From NCBI GenBank assembly GCA_002224055.1, contig AZLU01000174.1, positions 1 to 56,653 on the forward strand: a stretch of DNA of 56,653 bases, read 5' to 3'. Shown in pieces: positions 1 to 14,500 of this stretch; position 1 is the stretch's first letter; each line of letters begins with the position of its first letter. The notes under the pieces are model-generated. The model worked only from the letters and a program-made list of their open reading frames with translations. It was not told where the DNA came from and did no database searches. Both the position numbers and the translations under genes were made by a program. Origin of the DNA: Pezizomycotina sp. ARF18 (taxonomy: Eukaryota; Ascomycota).

Positions 1-63
1 TATATCGATCTTGTTCTTTGACATGAGGGGATAAAAAAAAAGATTAAGGCGAATAGTAAGTGC

Positions 64-66
<3 letters not shown>

Positions 67-97
<31 letters not shown>
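67..97. repeat. Poly(A) tract, 31 bases
   Basis: An uninterrupted A run is followed by A-rich sequence with scattered G (GAAAAG/GAAAAAG units to about 125). It could be the tail of an old retroposed element or simple slippage. No target-site duplication could be seen. Confidence 0.8.
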
Positions 98-99
<2 letters not shown>

Positions 100-2979
100 A
101 AAAGAAAAAGAAAAGAAAAAGAAGCGTGGCTACGGAACTTGTGCAAAATGTTTCTTCGGCTCTTGGGCTTGCAGCCCGTGGCTTAATCAAATTTGCAGCT
201 TGCGTATCACTGGCAAATAAGCTAATTGACATAGCTCGTAAGGACTGGGCAGATGCTTAACATCAGACATGGAGCGCTTAAAGAAACTTCGTCTCTCTAT
301 TTATCGGGAAGCCTTCAAATTACCACCCCGACTGATTGGATTGATGTAGCTCTTAGCTTAGCACCTATTTATAGACAATAGCAAAGTAAGGCATGAATGA
401 CGGAATTTAAGTAATGATGTAACCACAAGAATAGACTTTGCTCTTGCCTGCTGTAAATACACACATATATAGACAAATAAGCCTAAATTTGCTATGCTGT
501 TTAATTCAACGTTAAAAGGTGCGCAATGACCAAGGATCGATGATATATTCTGTACCAATCATTTCCACGCGGAGAGATTCACATTAGACCTTTACTGCTC
601 AGCCCTAAACATAGGGCTTTTTAGCCGTTTATGTAAAAACAAAAGATATATATTTTTTTAATAACAAAACAATAGCTCGCGAAATTGGACTAGTCGCGCC
701 TCGGCGAATTTCGACACTAGGCTTGGGTTGATGAGGTCAGCTCTGAGAAGCAAACTACCACATTGACCATTTGAAGAAGAAAGCGATATTCATAAAATAG
801 CCTTATTTTGAGGGGAAAGAGCGAGCTCAGGCTCTAAGGAACCTGTGCTTCTCGTCTCCTGACATGTGCATCTTCTAGCGCGTTCTTTCAAAATGGTTAG
901 CTGCACAAGATCTGGATGTTCGTTTTGAAACCAACATGCATCCTCTAAAGAAAGAAAGAAGAAGAAGAAAAAATTACCATCTTTTTTCCCAGCAAACTCG
1001 ACAGGACTTCTCGGGTCTTAGGCATAAGCTCTGTGACCCGTGGCCTATGGTACAAGGACGAAGGGTTTGCTGGATATACAATATTCATCTACCGGTAGTT
1101 CAAAAAGACAACTCTTACAAAGTAGCTTTGTATCTTTGAGAGTTCTAGCCGGACTAACACTTGTCAAGAATGAATTATAGCACAGGTTGAAGAAGAAGTA
1201 CAATAATGACCGTTTGTACATACAGTGCATCTACATTACGTTTTAGAATCTGCGAATGTTATTCCTCTTTTGGCTTTAGCTTTCAGGACTGCGGGGGGTG
1301 GAGTTGCTTAAAATAAACGAGGCTGGCGCTTAGATGTAACGACAGATTTCGAGATCTTCTCTTCCTTAAACCTTCTAGGGGAATTCCCAATTGCAACCGA
1401 GACAAGGCATGGTCGGACTTCCCCAGATATAATACTGTTGAAAGATACTTTATGGAATGGGCATTGACAACTTGAAGGCTCACGGTCCCACGGATTTAAC
1501 AGAACAAACAATTGGGTATCCAATTAGTTCATTTTCTTCTTCTTGGTCCAGTTCCGTGGACACTTTTTTTTTTTTTTTTTTTTTTTTGGTATTCTCTTTC
1601 TCCTGAGGTATGCATTGTATACATACTTCAGATCCGCTTCTTTTTGCTCCGCCTACGCTATAATTACATTAGAAACCTGTAGCATACTATATTTATAACC
1701 AAATTCCTTGTTAAATAATGTAAGTTTTTGGTAATATTTTCTTCCTCCGAGCGCTTGCAATCGCTCAGTGGGTCTCGACAGGGCCCTTACCGTATACAAA
1801 AAGCCCGGGATTATTTTCGACACTCATCTGGGTAAATACCCCGCAATTTGTTCTAACTAAATATATCATCGAGGGAAATCAGGTGCCGGAGGCTGTCCAA
1901 GAAAGTCCCTGAAGTGCGTATATTCCAGATCAAATGCAAAGGAACAAAGGAATACCAATTTATACATGTCTTCATTACGAAATTGCAAGCAGAACCGCCT
2001 TTTCTTTTCCTTCCCCCCCCCCCCCCCTTTATTTTTTTTATTTTTTTTTATTTTATTTTTATTTTTTTATTTTAGTAATTGTCCTTGCACAATATCTCAC
2101 TCCCTGTTTCGCATGATGGTGATATCAAGACGTCCTGGTATATATCGAGCAACCACAGACTAATATTATTCAATTCCAACTATACACTCGGTACAATATG
2201 CATGTATAGATGTACAGTGTTTTTGTTTCATGGAAATTCGACGTTAGGATGGAGACACTGAGCGGGGTGGAGCCAATAAAGTAGCAAGTAGACGAATCGG
2301 ATCAAAGACGGGGGGAGGAAGGAATAATAATTGACAGGGCTTACGTATTTCAGTATTTTAAGAGCAAAGACCGCCGGGACTTGTTAAGTGAAAATTGTTG
2401 AAAACGGGTTTAAGCGCCCGTTTTTTTTTTTTTCTAAAAAAAAAAAAGATAAAAGTTATTTTATTCTGGATATTCAAAAGCTCTGGAATAACTTGAAGTT
2501 ATTCATTCATGGGCTAGTTTCAAGATCCATGTTCGTACAGCACGGATATTACAGGAAGATATCAAATAAATAAATAAATAAATAAAGTAAATAAATAAAC
2601 AAAAAACGCTCTTTTCTTCTTTTCTTTTCAATTGAATTTGGATTACTCTTGAGATTACTTTTTGTACGAAACAAAAATTACAAACCCGTAAGGAAGGAGA
2701 GAGAGAGAGAGAGAAAGAAGAGAAAATCAAAGAAAAAGTCTAGAAAACGGATATTGACAAGAGAAGAGCTGAAAGAAAATTTTTTTTTTAAAAAAAAATA
2801 TAAATACAAAAAGTAAAATGTAGAAATGTTAAGGTAAAATTGGGTGACATGTCACTTCATGCTGCGCGACTGTTGCGGCAGACATGATATTCGATCTAAA
2901 ACAGCTACACAAATGGAAATGAAAACGGCAGGATCCATCGAGGAGGAGCTGTAGGAGGGAAAAAAAAAAAATCAACAGG

Positions 2980-3558
2980 TCAACAGGTCAAGCAACTGTT
3001 ATATGGTAGTGAAATACAAAGCATTTTTCCGTACATTCGCTGATATTTCCTGGATAAGCCAGTAATTTGAGGCTTTTGAAGTTTGCGAAAGTTTTGGTTT
3101 CCGCGCGATACGAGCAATTCATCCTCTCGGCAGACCCCGGTTATTCCATAAGGCTCGTACAATAATAGCCTATCGATTTCACTTTTCACTTTCCCTATCA
3201 AGTCCAACCAGAAACAAATGTAGCCAAAGCAAATCCGGTAACTTTGGAAAAAAAAAAAAAGATGGAACATTTCATGCCATAATCTTCTGAAGTAAACGGC
3301 TTCTTTCTTCGACTCAAGACGTTCCATGAAACAGTTACACATGAGATCATGAACCCAATATAGAATGTCAACATGAGGGGTTAAATTGAGCCTTTTTTTC
3401 CCAATGAAAAAGACTATTAGCGGATGTCTCGTTTGAAAAGACGTTGTACGTTGTGCATACTTTGCATGTTGCACCAAGGCATCGGAGCTCATCAGAAACC
3501 GCTCGCAAAATGGAAGCTGTAACAACTTTCCATCCTTGACAACGGCTATGCAGACCAC
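2980..3558 (-). CDS. Hypothetical ORF, 192 codons
   Basis: I do not recognise this protein. It is one of the longest uninterrupted frames of the window outside known genes. It starts with MVCIAVVKDGKLLQL and ends CISLPYNSCLTC. A phenylalanine run in the middle comes from a poly(A) tract on the + strand (about 3247-3260). A hydrophobic stretch (residues about 103-125, rich in F, I, C, W) might be membrane-associated. No intron signals are needed to keep it open, yet neighbouring real genes are broken every 100-300 bases by indels. An intact frame of this length may therefore be chance or unrelated to a conserved gene. A decayed or lineage-specific gene is also possible. Confidence 0.25.
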   Translation of the reverse strand: MVCIAVVKDGKLLQLPFCERFLMSSDALVQHAKYAQRTTSFQTRHPLIVFFIGKKRLNLTPHVDILYWVHDLMCNCFMERLESKKEAVYFRRLWHEMFHLFFFFQSYRICFGYICFWLDLIGKVKSEIDRLLLYEPYGITGVCREDELLVSRGNQNFRKLQKPQITGLSRKYQRMYGKMLCISLPYNSCLTC

Positions 3559-3648
3559 TTCGTATCAGTGAGTGAATATCATTTTTTTTTCTCTTTTGTC
3601 TTATTCTTATTATTATTTTCCCGGCTTCCTGGTCCTTAAACAGTACTG

Positions 3649-3650
<2 letters not shown>

Positions 3651-3685
<35 letters not shown>
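3651..3685. repeat. Poly(A) tract, 35 bases
   Basis: An uninterrupted run of about 35 A, one of the longest homopolymers in the window, lies in gene-free sequence. Its exact length is unreliable in this assembly. Confidence 0.8.
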
Positions 3686-3687
<2 letters not shown>

Positions 3688-4716
3688 ATAAACCGGTGGT
3701 GAAACTGCCACCGGGTAATCACAACATTTTGGCCTGATATACTGAATCCGTGCAAAGTCACTGACCCCCAGTAGGGCCGAGCCGTGAGAAGTTGCCAACT
3801 TTGTGCCCACCAAGGGTATTCATGCACTTTCGTAACGGGAGAGAGAGAGAGAATGGAGGAAGCACGGAAGAAGCATCGATGCGTTTGGAGCGTAGTTGAT
3901 ACAGAGAGCGGGATAAATTGCGAATATATTGTGTCTTGTTTGGTGCCGCAGATCCATTGATCCGCTGATTCGCAAAAGTGTTGGTGTCACTAGATGCGTC
4001 TATGTGTATATGCGTGTGTAACAATTGCGCGGGAAGCAATCTTGATGTTTTGAATATATGATACTAATACATTATTTTAAGTCTCGGAGATTCCCATGTA
4101 GATTAAAAATGTCCGAAGCTTCGGATAACAATCGAGGAAGCTCTTTACGATAGTCTCCTCGGACTAGTTTCCATACATGGATTTTCATTTTATAGTCTAA
4201 GTTCAATAAGCTCTAGAGATAGAACGCAAGTATTCTTTCCTTCGATAGATAGCTAGCCGTGGGGCAATTAGAAGAAACGAAAGGGAGAATGAGCTCTACT
4301 TGAGTAAGACCACTAGTGTTATATGAACGTTCTTCCGTGTATTTATCTTGCTTTCGAGTTTTGCGGGGGGAGAAATTGCATATTTTTCGTTTCCGGTTCT
4401 TGATATTCCAGAATGTTTAACCCGCAACCGAATTGACCAATTAAAGTTCGTGAGCTTCGATTAGTCATCGAAGCTTCCTATAATCATCCAATCAGGAAAA
4501 GGAAATCTTCAACGACATCCACGTCAAAAAAACCTAAAAAAAGAATCATTCGATAACTTTCGTTTTTTTTTTTTTTCCAGACAACACGACCTGTCATTCA
4601 CCACTCGACAGCAAGAAGACTACATCGGTCCGTAATACGATATTCTCCTCCGCATCCTCCAAAAGCAATCCTACCCGTAAAGCCAATTCCTCTACAAAAT
4701 ACAAAAAACAGCAGCC

Positions 4717-5235
4717 ATGGCGATTGCTCCGATCACGGAATGCTCAAGACGCTCATCCTCGACATCGGCGTTGCGTTAGTACGACATAGGCAAATACACG
4801 ACGTAGTGTGGCAGGAAAACAAAAGGGTGTTGGAATTGCGAAGGCTTTTGGGTTTATTTTGCTGACGAATGAGCTTTCCTTGGGATATAGGTCTCGGTCT
4901 CACTGCAGGATATACGTTTGGTGAGTTACACGGCCATTCTCCTCCACCATGCCTTCCAATTCCATTTTTTTTTCTCCGGCTGGCATTACCATGGAGGTAT
5001 TTTTTTTTTTGCTAACTTGGTCATTTTGTTCTCCGGATACACAGGTACGGTAAGTAGACGACGAAATCCGAACTCTACCGCGATTAAACCCTGGAAGACT
5101 AGGTGTCTTTTTTTTTTTAGCGATTACATCTTTGACGCATTTTATTTTTGTACAGGCACCACATCCCATCTGTGCGTCACGTGATGCTTCTACATGAAGC
5201 TGGAACAAGAGAAGGCGGGAAGTAGGGGTCAGTAG
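4717..5235 (+). CDS. Cytochrome c oxidase subunit VIIa (Cox9 type)
   Basis: This is a small inner-membrane subunit of mitochondrial complex IV. The start reads MAIAPIT, then after one lost base (ACGGAATG for ACGGGAATG) MLKTLILDIGVAL, the standard N-terminus of fungal Cox9/VIIa. A first intron (about 4774-4891, GTACGA...TATAG) leads to GLGLTAGYTFG, the start of the single membrane helix. The last exon begins after GTACAG near 5157. It gives HHIPSVR, then, past another lost base, RDA(F)YMKLEQEK and AGSRGQ before TAG at 5233-5235. The short exon for the Trp/Tyr-rich centre of the helix cannot be placed with confidence between 4918 and 5055. The family is about 55-65 residues, which fits. At least three single-base losses are needed. 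It is convergent with the Prp4 gene downstream. Confidence 0.82.
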
Positions 5236-6049
5236 ACGGCCGGGGAAGGTGCAAACAACATCGGACGACCATTAATTATGTATTTATCTTTTTTTTTTCA
5301 TTTGGTCATAAGGGGTTTTTTTTTTTTTTTTTTTTGCTTGGTTGGAGACGTACTTTAAGGAACGAAGGCTTAAAAGCAAGGCCGACGTCTCTCTTCGAGA
5401 ATTATATCACTTTTTTTTTTTTGTTTGTTTTCTTCCCTTTAAAATAAACCACTAAATAGGCGCATCAAACGTTAAACACAAATTCCCTTTCTGATGAGTT
5501 TCGTTTCTTATGTTTATCATATAAACCATCAAATTCGCCAAATGGACTTATTTATCCCAGTATATACTACTACATTGTTCTACCAAAGTATCGTCCCTTT
5601 GCTGCGCGAAGCTACTTGTTGTCAGCTGTCTGGGGAGACGCGAATTATACTTATCGTTTGAAGATATCTAAGTGCTATCTAGTTGTGGTCATATTCCCTC
5701 AAGGATGTCTATTTTGATAATGAGAAACGCACATTCCTTTCAAGCTGTGACTATTAATGCAAAAGCTGTACATGGAACCATGTTTCTTTGATAAACACGA
5801 TAAGCATAATACTAGATGAAATTATCAAAGGTGGGTTACGACTCCAAAAATCTATGTTATGACGCAAAGGTGAAGGGAAAAAAAAAAAAAAAAAAAAGAC
5901 CTGGAAGTATATGGCGATGATCCTCTTTGCGAGGGCCTCTAGACTAGGCGAGATGATCGATGCTGTCTACTTCATATAGCGAGAGGGGCTATTGTCCCCT
6001 GCACAAATGGCGAAATCATTTTCGAAAAATTCAAGACCGAGCTCGGCAG
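5236..6049. other. Intergenic, convergent 3' regions of COX9 and Prp4
   Basis: AT-rich sequence with several T runs (for example about 5317-5336) and one A run near 5879-5897. No coding signal was seen on either strand. It should hold both transcript ends. Confidence 0.6.
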
Positions 6050-9415
<3,366 letters not shown>

Positions 9416-10078
9416 AGTCAGCTCAAGGGATTCTTTCTGTAGAAAGGGACGATTTTGACAAGGATATGAGAGCTAAAAGTTAAACAAACCGCAGCTTCTT
9501 CTCATTGATGATATCTGCTTTCTTGAAGGCGATATCGAAGAATTAAAGAAAAGGAGTAACACCAATGATCTGAAAAGAAAAAAAAAAAAAATTGAGAACT
9601 GTAATGAATGATAGCAGCAATGCGACCAAAAAATTCCCTTTGATACGGGGTCAAAGATAGAAAGATAGAAAGGGAAGTGGTTAAGTTTTTCTTTTTTTTC
9701 TCTTCTTTTCTACGCTTTTTTTTTTTTTTTTTTTTTTGGTTGGTGTGGTGTGGCACTCAGTGCGGGTTTGTGGCGACAAGTCCATCATCTCTCCCTGTTC
9801 TATTTTTTCCTTATTTCCTTTTTCCTTTTCCTTTTCCTCTTTCCTCTCAGTGATTTTTTCTTCCCCCGAAGATTTTTTTACACTGACAGCCTCAGCTCTC
9901 CCTCGACTTTACATATAAAATCCATACCTGCACCCTCCAGAGAGGAAGAAAAATAATCAACCCCCAAGCTATACTACAGACCCCCTAGTTCCTTTCTCGA
10001 GGTCGCTTCTGTCACAAACCGCGCATTCGTAAAGTCCTTTCGAACTCCTCTCTTATCTGAACATCTAAAACGATAAAA
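9416..10078. promoter_or_regulatory. Divergent promoter region between Prp4 and TMA7
   Basis: Strongly pyrimidine-rich on the + strand from about 9780 to 9900, as is typical just upstream of highly expressed fungal translation genes. A T run lies at about 9717-9738. The first, possibly split, codons of Prp4 may lie in the left part (to about 9535). No specific factor site can be assigned. Confidence 0.45.
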
Positions 10079-10538
10079 ATGGGTGGCCGTGAAGGTGGAA
10101 AGCAAAGCCTCTCAAGGCACCAAAGAAGGATAAGAAGGAGCTTGACGATGTATTACTCTCTTCACGTTTTTTCCTGCAAACACATCGGCTTTATGATGAA
10201 AATTATTTTCTTTTTTTCGCCTTTAATTCGCTAACTAGCATTACAGGAGGATCTCGCTTTCAAGGAGAAGCAGAAGAAAGGTAAGAACGACCGTTGTTGA
10301 ACCGAGGGATAGGTTTGAAAGGATGTAACGGGCTTTGTTCTAACAAGGTTCTTTCAAAAATCTAGATGCCGCAGCTGCAAAGGCTATGAAGGATGGCCTC
10401 AAAGATGGGAAGCCACTTGGATCGGGTTTGAAAAAGTGAGGATCTCCATTCCTTTCTTCTTTTTATTCTTCATCTCCCTGCTTATTCTCTCTTGAAGCTC
10501 CGCCCGGTACTAACATGGAAATTAGGTCAAAGAAATAA
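10079..10538 (+). CDS. TMA7: Translation machinery-associated protein 7
   Basis: This small, highly charged ribosome-associated protein (about 64 residues in yeast) matches end to end. Exon 1 (10079-10149) reads MGGREGGK then, after one lost base, KPLKAPKKDKKELDD. Exon 2 (10247-10280) gives EDLAFKEKQKK. Exon 3 (10366-10435) gives DAAAAKAMKDGLKDGKPLG then SGLKK. Exon 4 (10526-10538) completes KKSKK and TAA. All three introns have GT...AG ends (GTATTA, GTAAGA, GTGAGG donors). The first has a clear CTAAC branch-like site just before its acceptor. The only defect is the missing base in the first exon (AAGCAAAG for AAGGCAAAG). The function in translation is known from yeast by association only. 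Confidence 0.93.
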
Positions 10539-10868
10539 GATACCTCATTGCTGTATCAGTGTTCATGTGCACCGCGGAATACAAACGTCGTTTCCCATCA
10601 TGTTTCCCTTTCGTTCCATCGATTTCATATACACACACACACACTGTTTGAGGCTTTTTTTTTTTTTTTTTTTTTTTTTTAAGGGTTGCAAGTAGAATCT
10701 ACTGTGGATGAGGTAGTGACAATATGCATATGCGCGGAGCTCGGGGCTCAATTCTTACGCATTGAAATTTAATATTATTATTTTGAAAATAATCTTCTAC
10801 CCTGACGCCGTGAAGTTATCTATCTAATACTGACCGAGTTGTTGGGGCATATCCTGCCCGCCGGGCTA
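10539..10868. other. Intergenic, convergent 3' regions
   Basis: Contains a CA repeat (about 10630-10643) followed by a T run (about 10657-10680). No coding signal was seen. It separates the ends of TMA7 and the PAQR gene. Confidence 0.6.
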
Positions 10869-12162
10869 CTAACACAAATGTCCATTCCCATGGAGGTAGT
10901 CGAAGCTTTAACCATGCTCGTGAGGTGCAAGCCAGCTCAACCAGAACGAGCATGTGGAAGATTTGGTGGCTCGCTCCGAAGATATCATACACTCCCGGCT
11001 GCCACTTCTCTGGCACCTACAAGCATGATTACGGCGCCAATAATATAGGCAAGACCTTCCAACACGACCCACCTCACTCCGATCCTGTTGTCCAGTTCGG
11101 AGAGGCCGAAGATCCTTAGTCCGTGGAGAATCGGGATGACGCTGCTGAGTCCCATGCCTATAAACATTGCGCCCTGATGGGACGATACTTAGGCGTCCTG
11201 AAATGAGGGTGGCCGGTAACTATGGCACAACCAGTACCAATCGAGATCATCTGGATAAAAAGAAACTCATCAGCGAAAGAATCCACCCTTTGGAATTGAT
11301 AAACCGAAAATGCGACTAGAGTTGTGGGGAGAGGGGGCTTGTTTATGCTTACCATGGCCCAATATATCTTTTGCAAGTCTGGGCGACACCAAAGCCGTAG
11401 TAAATGCTCGGTAGGAAGCTGCCGTAATCAGACCGACGATGCCGATGTAATCCAGAACATTATAGATTTTGCAACTTCCAGGCTGTGGTTGCAAATAGTA
11501 TGGTACGTCGCGGACATCCCTAGACAGAAGGCGCAGCCAATAAAGAAGCTGCTGAAGGCGTATATATCGTTCCTTGTTGCCGACACATATCGTGGCTCTA
11601 GGACAATGTAAAGCACCGCTGCCATGGCGAGGTAGAAGATCGCTCCGAGGAGATGAGAGTATATGTTGACCGTCTCATTGTGGAGATACGCGAGGGACCT
11701 GAAGGACTTTTTGAACGAAGCGCTCTCAGGCCGGTATCCCGAAATGATATAGTGGTTGTCCCTATTCACGTGAGAAGCTAAGGTCAGATACTTCGAATAC
11801 GTAAAGGTATCTTTGATATCTTTTGTCTCGGGATTTCCAACATACCTTTGCCAATGCGCTATAAATAAGAAGTTGTCAGTTGCGTAGGATTGACAAGAGG
11901 ACTTTTTTTTTTTAAAAAAAAAAAAAGGTAAAGGAAACTAGACAAGGGTGTTTATTACCTAGATCTTCCCACATGCAGGTTAAAACTTCTCCCGCTTTCT
12001 CTAGCTCCGTTTCCTGGGAAAAATTTATTAGCATGGATGTTGTAGCTGCAGAGCATTGAATAATAGGAGGGGTATACAACGTACAATCTTCTCGAGAGTA
12101 CTCTTCTCATGTTCTCGCGCTTTGCCCCTTCTATGGACGGCAGATTTGCCTGATGTCGGCAT
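10869..12162 (-). CDS. PAQR/adiponectin-receptor-like membrane protein (Izh/hemolysin-III family)
   Basis: A seven-helix membrane protein of the progestin/adipoQ receptor family. Yeast Izh relatives affect zinc and sterol homeostasis. Exon 1 starts MPTSGKSAVHRRGKARE at 12162. Exon 2 gives ETELEKAGEVLTCMWEDL. After a short piece (AHWQ) an intron ends in GTGAATAG and the protein continues RDNHYIISGYRP. The family signature follows: SFRSLAYLHNETVNIYSHLLGA, then helices IFYLAMAAVLYIVL, a serine/histidine motif MSATYHTICNHS, YIGIVGLITAAS, and near the end IFGASHQIFHMLVL. These carry the His, Ser and Asp/His residues that bind zinc in the family. The tail reads VKAFDYLHGNGHLC with TAG at 10869-10871 after one repaired shift. 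A T/A junction of about 24 bases sits in an intron at 11903-11926. Confidence 0.88.
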
Positions 12163-13011
12163 TGGTGATGCTGGTAGCCAAGTTGAGAGGTTTATTGGGG
12201 AGTAGATACGTAATTGTCTTGAATGTTATTTTTCAGAGGCAGATAACGGTCTATTCTAGGAGTAAGTGGTAATTGGAAAAATACCAATACGGTATCGGTA
12301 GTGACAGCAAATAGCTCCAGATGCGCGCCTCCAAAATGATTTGATGAAGGATAGGAAAAGGAGCTGTCAACTGTTATATATACGGATGAGACTTCATGGA
12401 TAAATCGTATAGATCTGCCAAATCGAGACTACCTGGTGGGTCCCTCTAAAAGAGCCTACAGAAGAATACTAGTATATCTCTGATAGTTTCGGTTAGCCAG
12501 GAGGAAAAGGCATCGTCTTGCAGATAGACGTCTTCTTTGCTGGCTCCCCTGACTCTATAGCCTTTTTTTTTTGTTGAGAATCACATTTGTTTTTCCTGTC
12601 TTTCTGGCGACAGGGATTTCGGTAACTCGATCAGTAGTGGTTACTGGGCAGTAAATATTGGTGGGGATAAAGCATAAACTACAATCACACCCAAGCTTTC
12701 CCTTATTTCCTTTCCATGTGAACGAGAGCACCCGCCAAACCTCCGAGAATCCGCACCATCATATTCCCGTAACTCTAAGTTGCTGTCGAGCATGCAGTAT
12801 TATTATAATTGAAGAAAATATATTTACAGGACCGACAGACCTGAACAAGTCCGAAACTCGGCAAGTCAACGCACCTGCCAACGCGCGTCAGTATTACGCG
12901 GAGGTGGTGAATTTTTATCTATCAACCATCAATCTCATTTGTTATAAAACCGTTGGGGAGACCAGGATACTGGACCAGAAAAAAAAAATTAAAAAAAAAA
13001 AAAAACACGCC
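12163..13011. promoter_or_regulatory. Divergent promoter region
   Basis: Lies between the start of the PAQR gene (left, - strand) and the CSN8/PSMD8/eIF3K-domain gene (right, + strand). An open frame runs through it from 12658 in phase with the downstream start, but its residues show no family resemblance and it contains a Lys run from poly(A). I treat it as leader. No recognised regulatory motif was found. Confidence 0.4.
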
Positions 13012-14200
13012 ATGTTTCGCCGAGGATCAAATTCCCCAAGTCCACAGTCGCATTCTTCAACATACGGCTCGGGAATGACTCGGTCTAAGAAGAATTGGGG
13101 TCTCCAGGCGGATCCCCGGCTTCTGTCAGACCAAGCGGGATGACTCGTTCCAAAAAGGACTGGGGTTCGAAGGCTAACCGCAAAACCGAACCAGAGTACG
13201 GCCTGGCGTCAAAAGGCGATAACAGGTAGCGCCCCTTGCAGCCAAAATTCCATCTTGCAGCTTTATCTGCTGCTTGCTTCCTCTTCCTTGTTCTTGCAAT
13301 TTTCCTCGCATCGTCTCGTTGAAGACCTTCCTGAACTTACAATTCAGGTTAACCGATCACAAGGCGCAAGAGTCCTTCTTCGAACAGATCCAGCAACGGT
13401 ACATCTTCCACTGCGGATCCTTCCCAACAGTTCCGCCCCTAGATGAGCAATTTGCGGCCATGTCTATCACTGCAACAACCCACCGAGCTCGCCTGCGAGG
13501 ACAACCGCGAAAAAGGTGGACACGTCTGTGCTGGAGGCGATCCTGATGGACATACGTAAGCTTCGCGAGGGTTTACTTGCTTCGAACCGGGTGGACGATT
13601 TTACCGTCTCCGTTTACCTGTTCACGACACGTGCGGCAATCCTGATGTCGCATCCTGAATCGTATTTCCCTTCCCTGCGCTACATACTCTACTCCCTGCA
13701 CCGCATCTGCCCACTCTCGCGGCCAGATATCACGAGATGGCGACGTACCTGATGCTACATTACGCTTGCTCGACGCAATCTTACCACAACGCTTACCAGG
13801 TCAAGGTCGAGTTCGACGTCCACGATTTTCGAGCCGAGGCAGTGCTGCGCAGCCTTGTTGCTGGGAACTACTGGCTCTTTTGGAACACGAAGAAGCTTGT
13901 GGATGGTTACAAATTGAGGATTATGGAAATGGCGGAGAGGCACGTCAGGATGAACTCTTTGAAGGCGATCGAACGACATACATGAAAGTCGACGTGGGGT
14001 TTCTACAGAATATCACTGGTAGGGAATGGAGCGTCCTGAAGGAGGAATTCAGCGTCGGATGGCAAAGGGATGGCGATACGGTACATATACGGAAGCCGAA
14101 GGAGAAAGGTGTTACGCCGTCGATTACGCCCGCAGCTACCCCAGTAAAAGGTGCAAGCGATAAGAGTGCTAATACTAAAGGTTGGACGCCGTACGATTGA
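13012..14200 (+). CDS. CSN8/PSMD8/eIF3K-domain protein of Pezizomycotina
   Basis: Resembles an uncharacterised filamentous-fungal family carrying a CSN8/PSMD8/eIF3K (PCI-like) domain; the exact complex is unknown. Exon 1 includes MTRSKKDWGSKANRKTEPEY and GLASKGDNR. A donor at GTAGCG and an acceptor after ACAATTCAG (about 13348) join to RLTDHKAQESFFEQIQQRY, as expected for the family. After a Pro/Thr/Ala linker comes the helical body: REGLLASNRVDDFTVSVYLF, YFPSLRYILYSLHRICPLS, MATYLMLHYACSTQSYHNA, VLRSLVAGNYWLFW, LKAIERTYMKVDVGFLQ, and the winged-helix-like end WQRDGDTVHIRKPKEK, with TGA at 14198-14200. At least four frameshifts occur. The true start may be 13142, since the first 43 codons from 13012 contain a near-copy of the MTRSKK segment. 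Confidence 0.68.
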
Positions 14201-14500
14201 TGACGATAGAAAGGACCAAGTTCTCTTAAACAACCTTTCTTTATCCATCTAGAAAGTGTTTTCTTGGTTGCGTCTAGATTTGTTTTCAGCATCCTGGCTA
14301 GATTTCTTTTTGTTAGACATTGCTTTTTTTATTCCAAGTCTTGTTTTGTTTTTAGTGAACGTGAACATTTTCAATGGCGTTGCCGCGTGGAGTTTTATAG
14401 CTTAGTCGAGGTATCATATCTTTTATTGAGTTTTGCTATTATCCAAAGCTGAATTATCATTACACCAGCAATTTCTAGAACCACAATCCCGTTGCGGCTC
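14201..14500. other. Intergenic, convergent 3' ends
   Basis: A spacer of 300 bases between the 3' end of the CSN8/PSMD8/eIF3K-domain gene and that of DUO1. T-rich, with no coding signal. Confidence 0.6.

Larger units (their letters stand above)
1..4716. other. Gene-poor left flank
   Basis: This stretch holds long homopolymers, a GA microsatellite (about 2698-2715), a C17-like run near 2012-2028, and many short ORFs without recognisable similarity. The two items worth naming, a degraded-looking coding trace at 128-345 and a 192-codon ORF at 2980-3558, are listed separately. Nothing else resembling a gene is visible. The last 150 bases (pyrimidine-rich near 4560-4580) probably form the COX9 promoter and leader. 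Confidence 0.5.

Noticed and set aside
4107-4130. Palindrome around CGAAGCTTCG as an element terminus
   Set aside because: No partner inverted repeat, target duplication or coding element nearby.
12658-13011. Upstream extension of the open frame before the MFRRGS start
   Set aside because: It is in phase but has no family resemblance, includes a Lys run from poly(A), and looks like leader or promoter.
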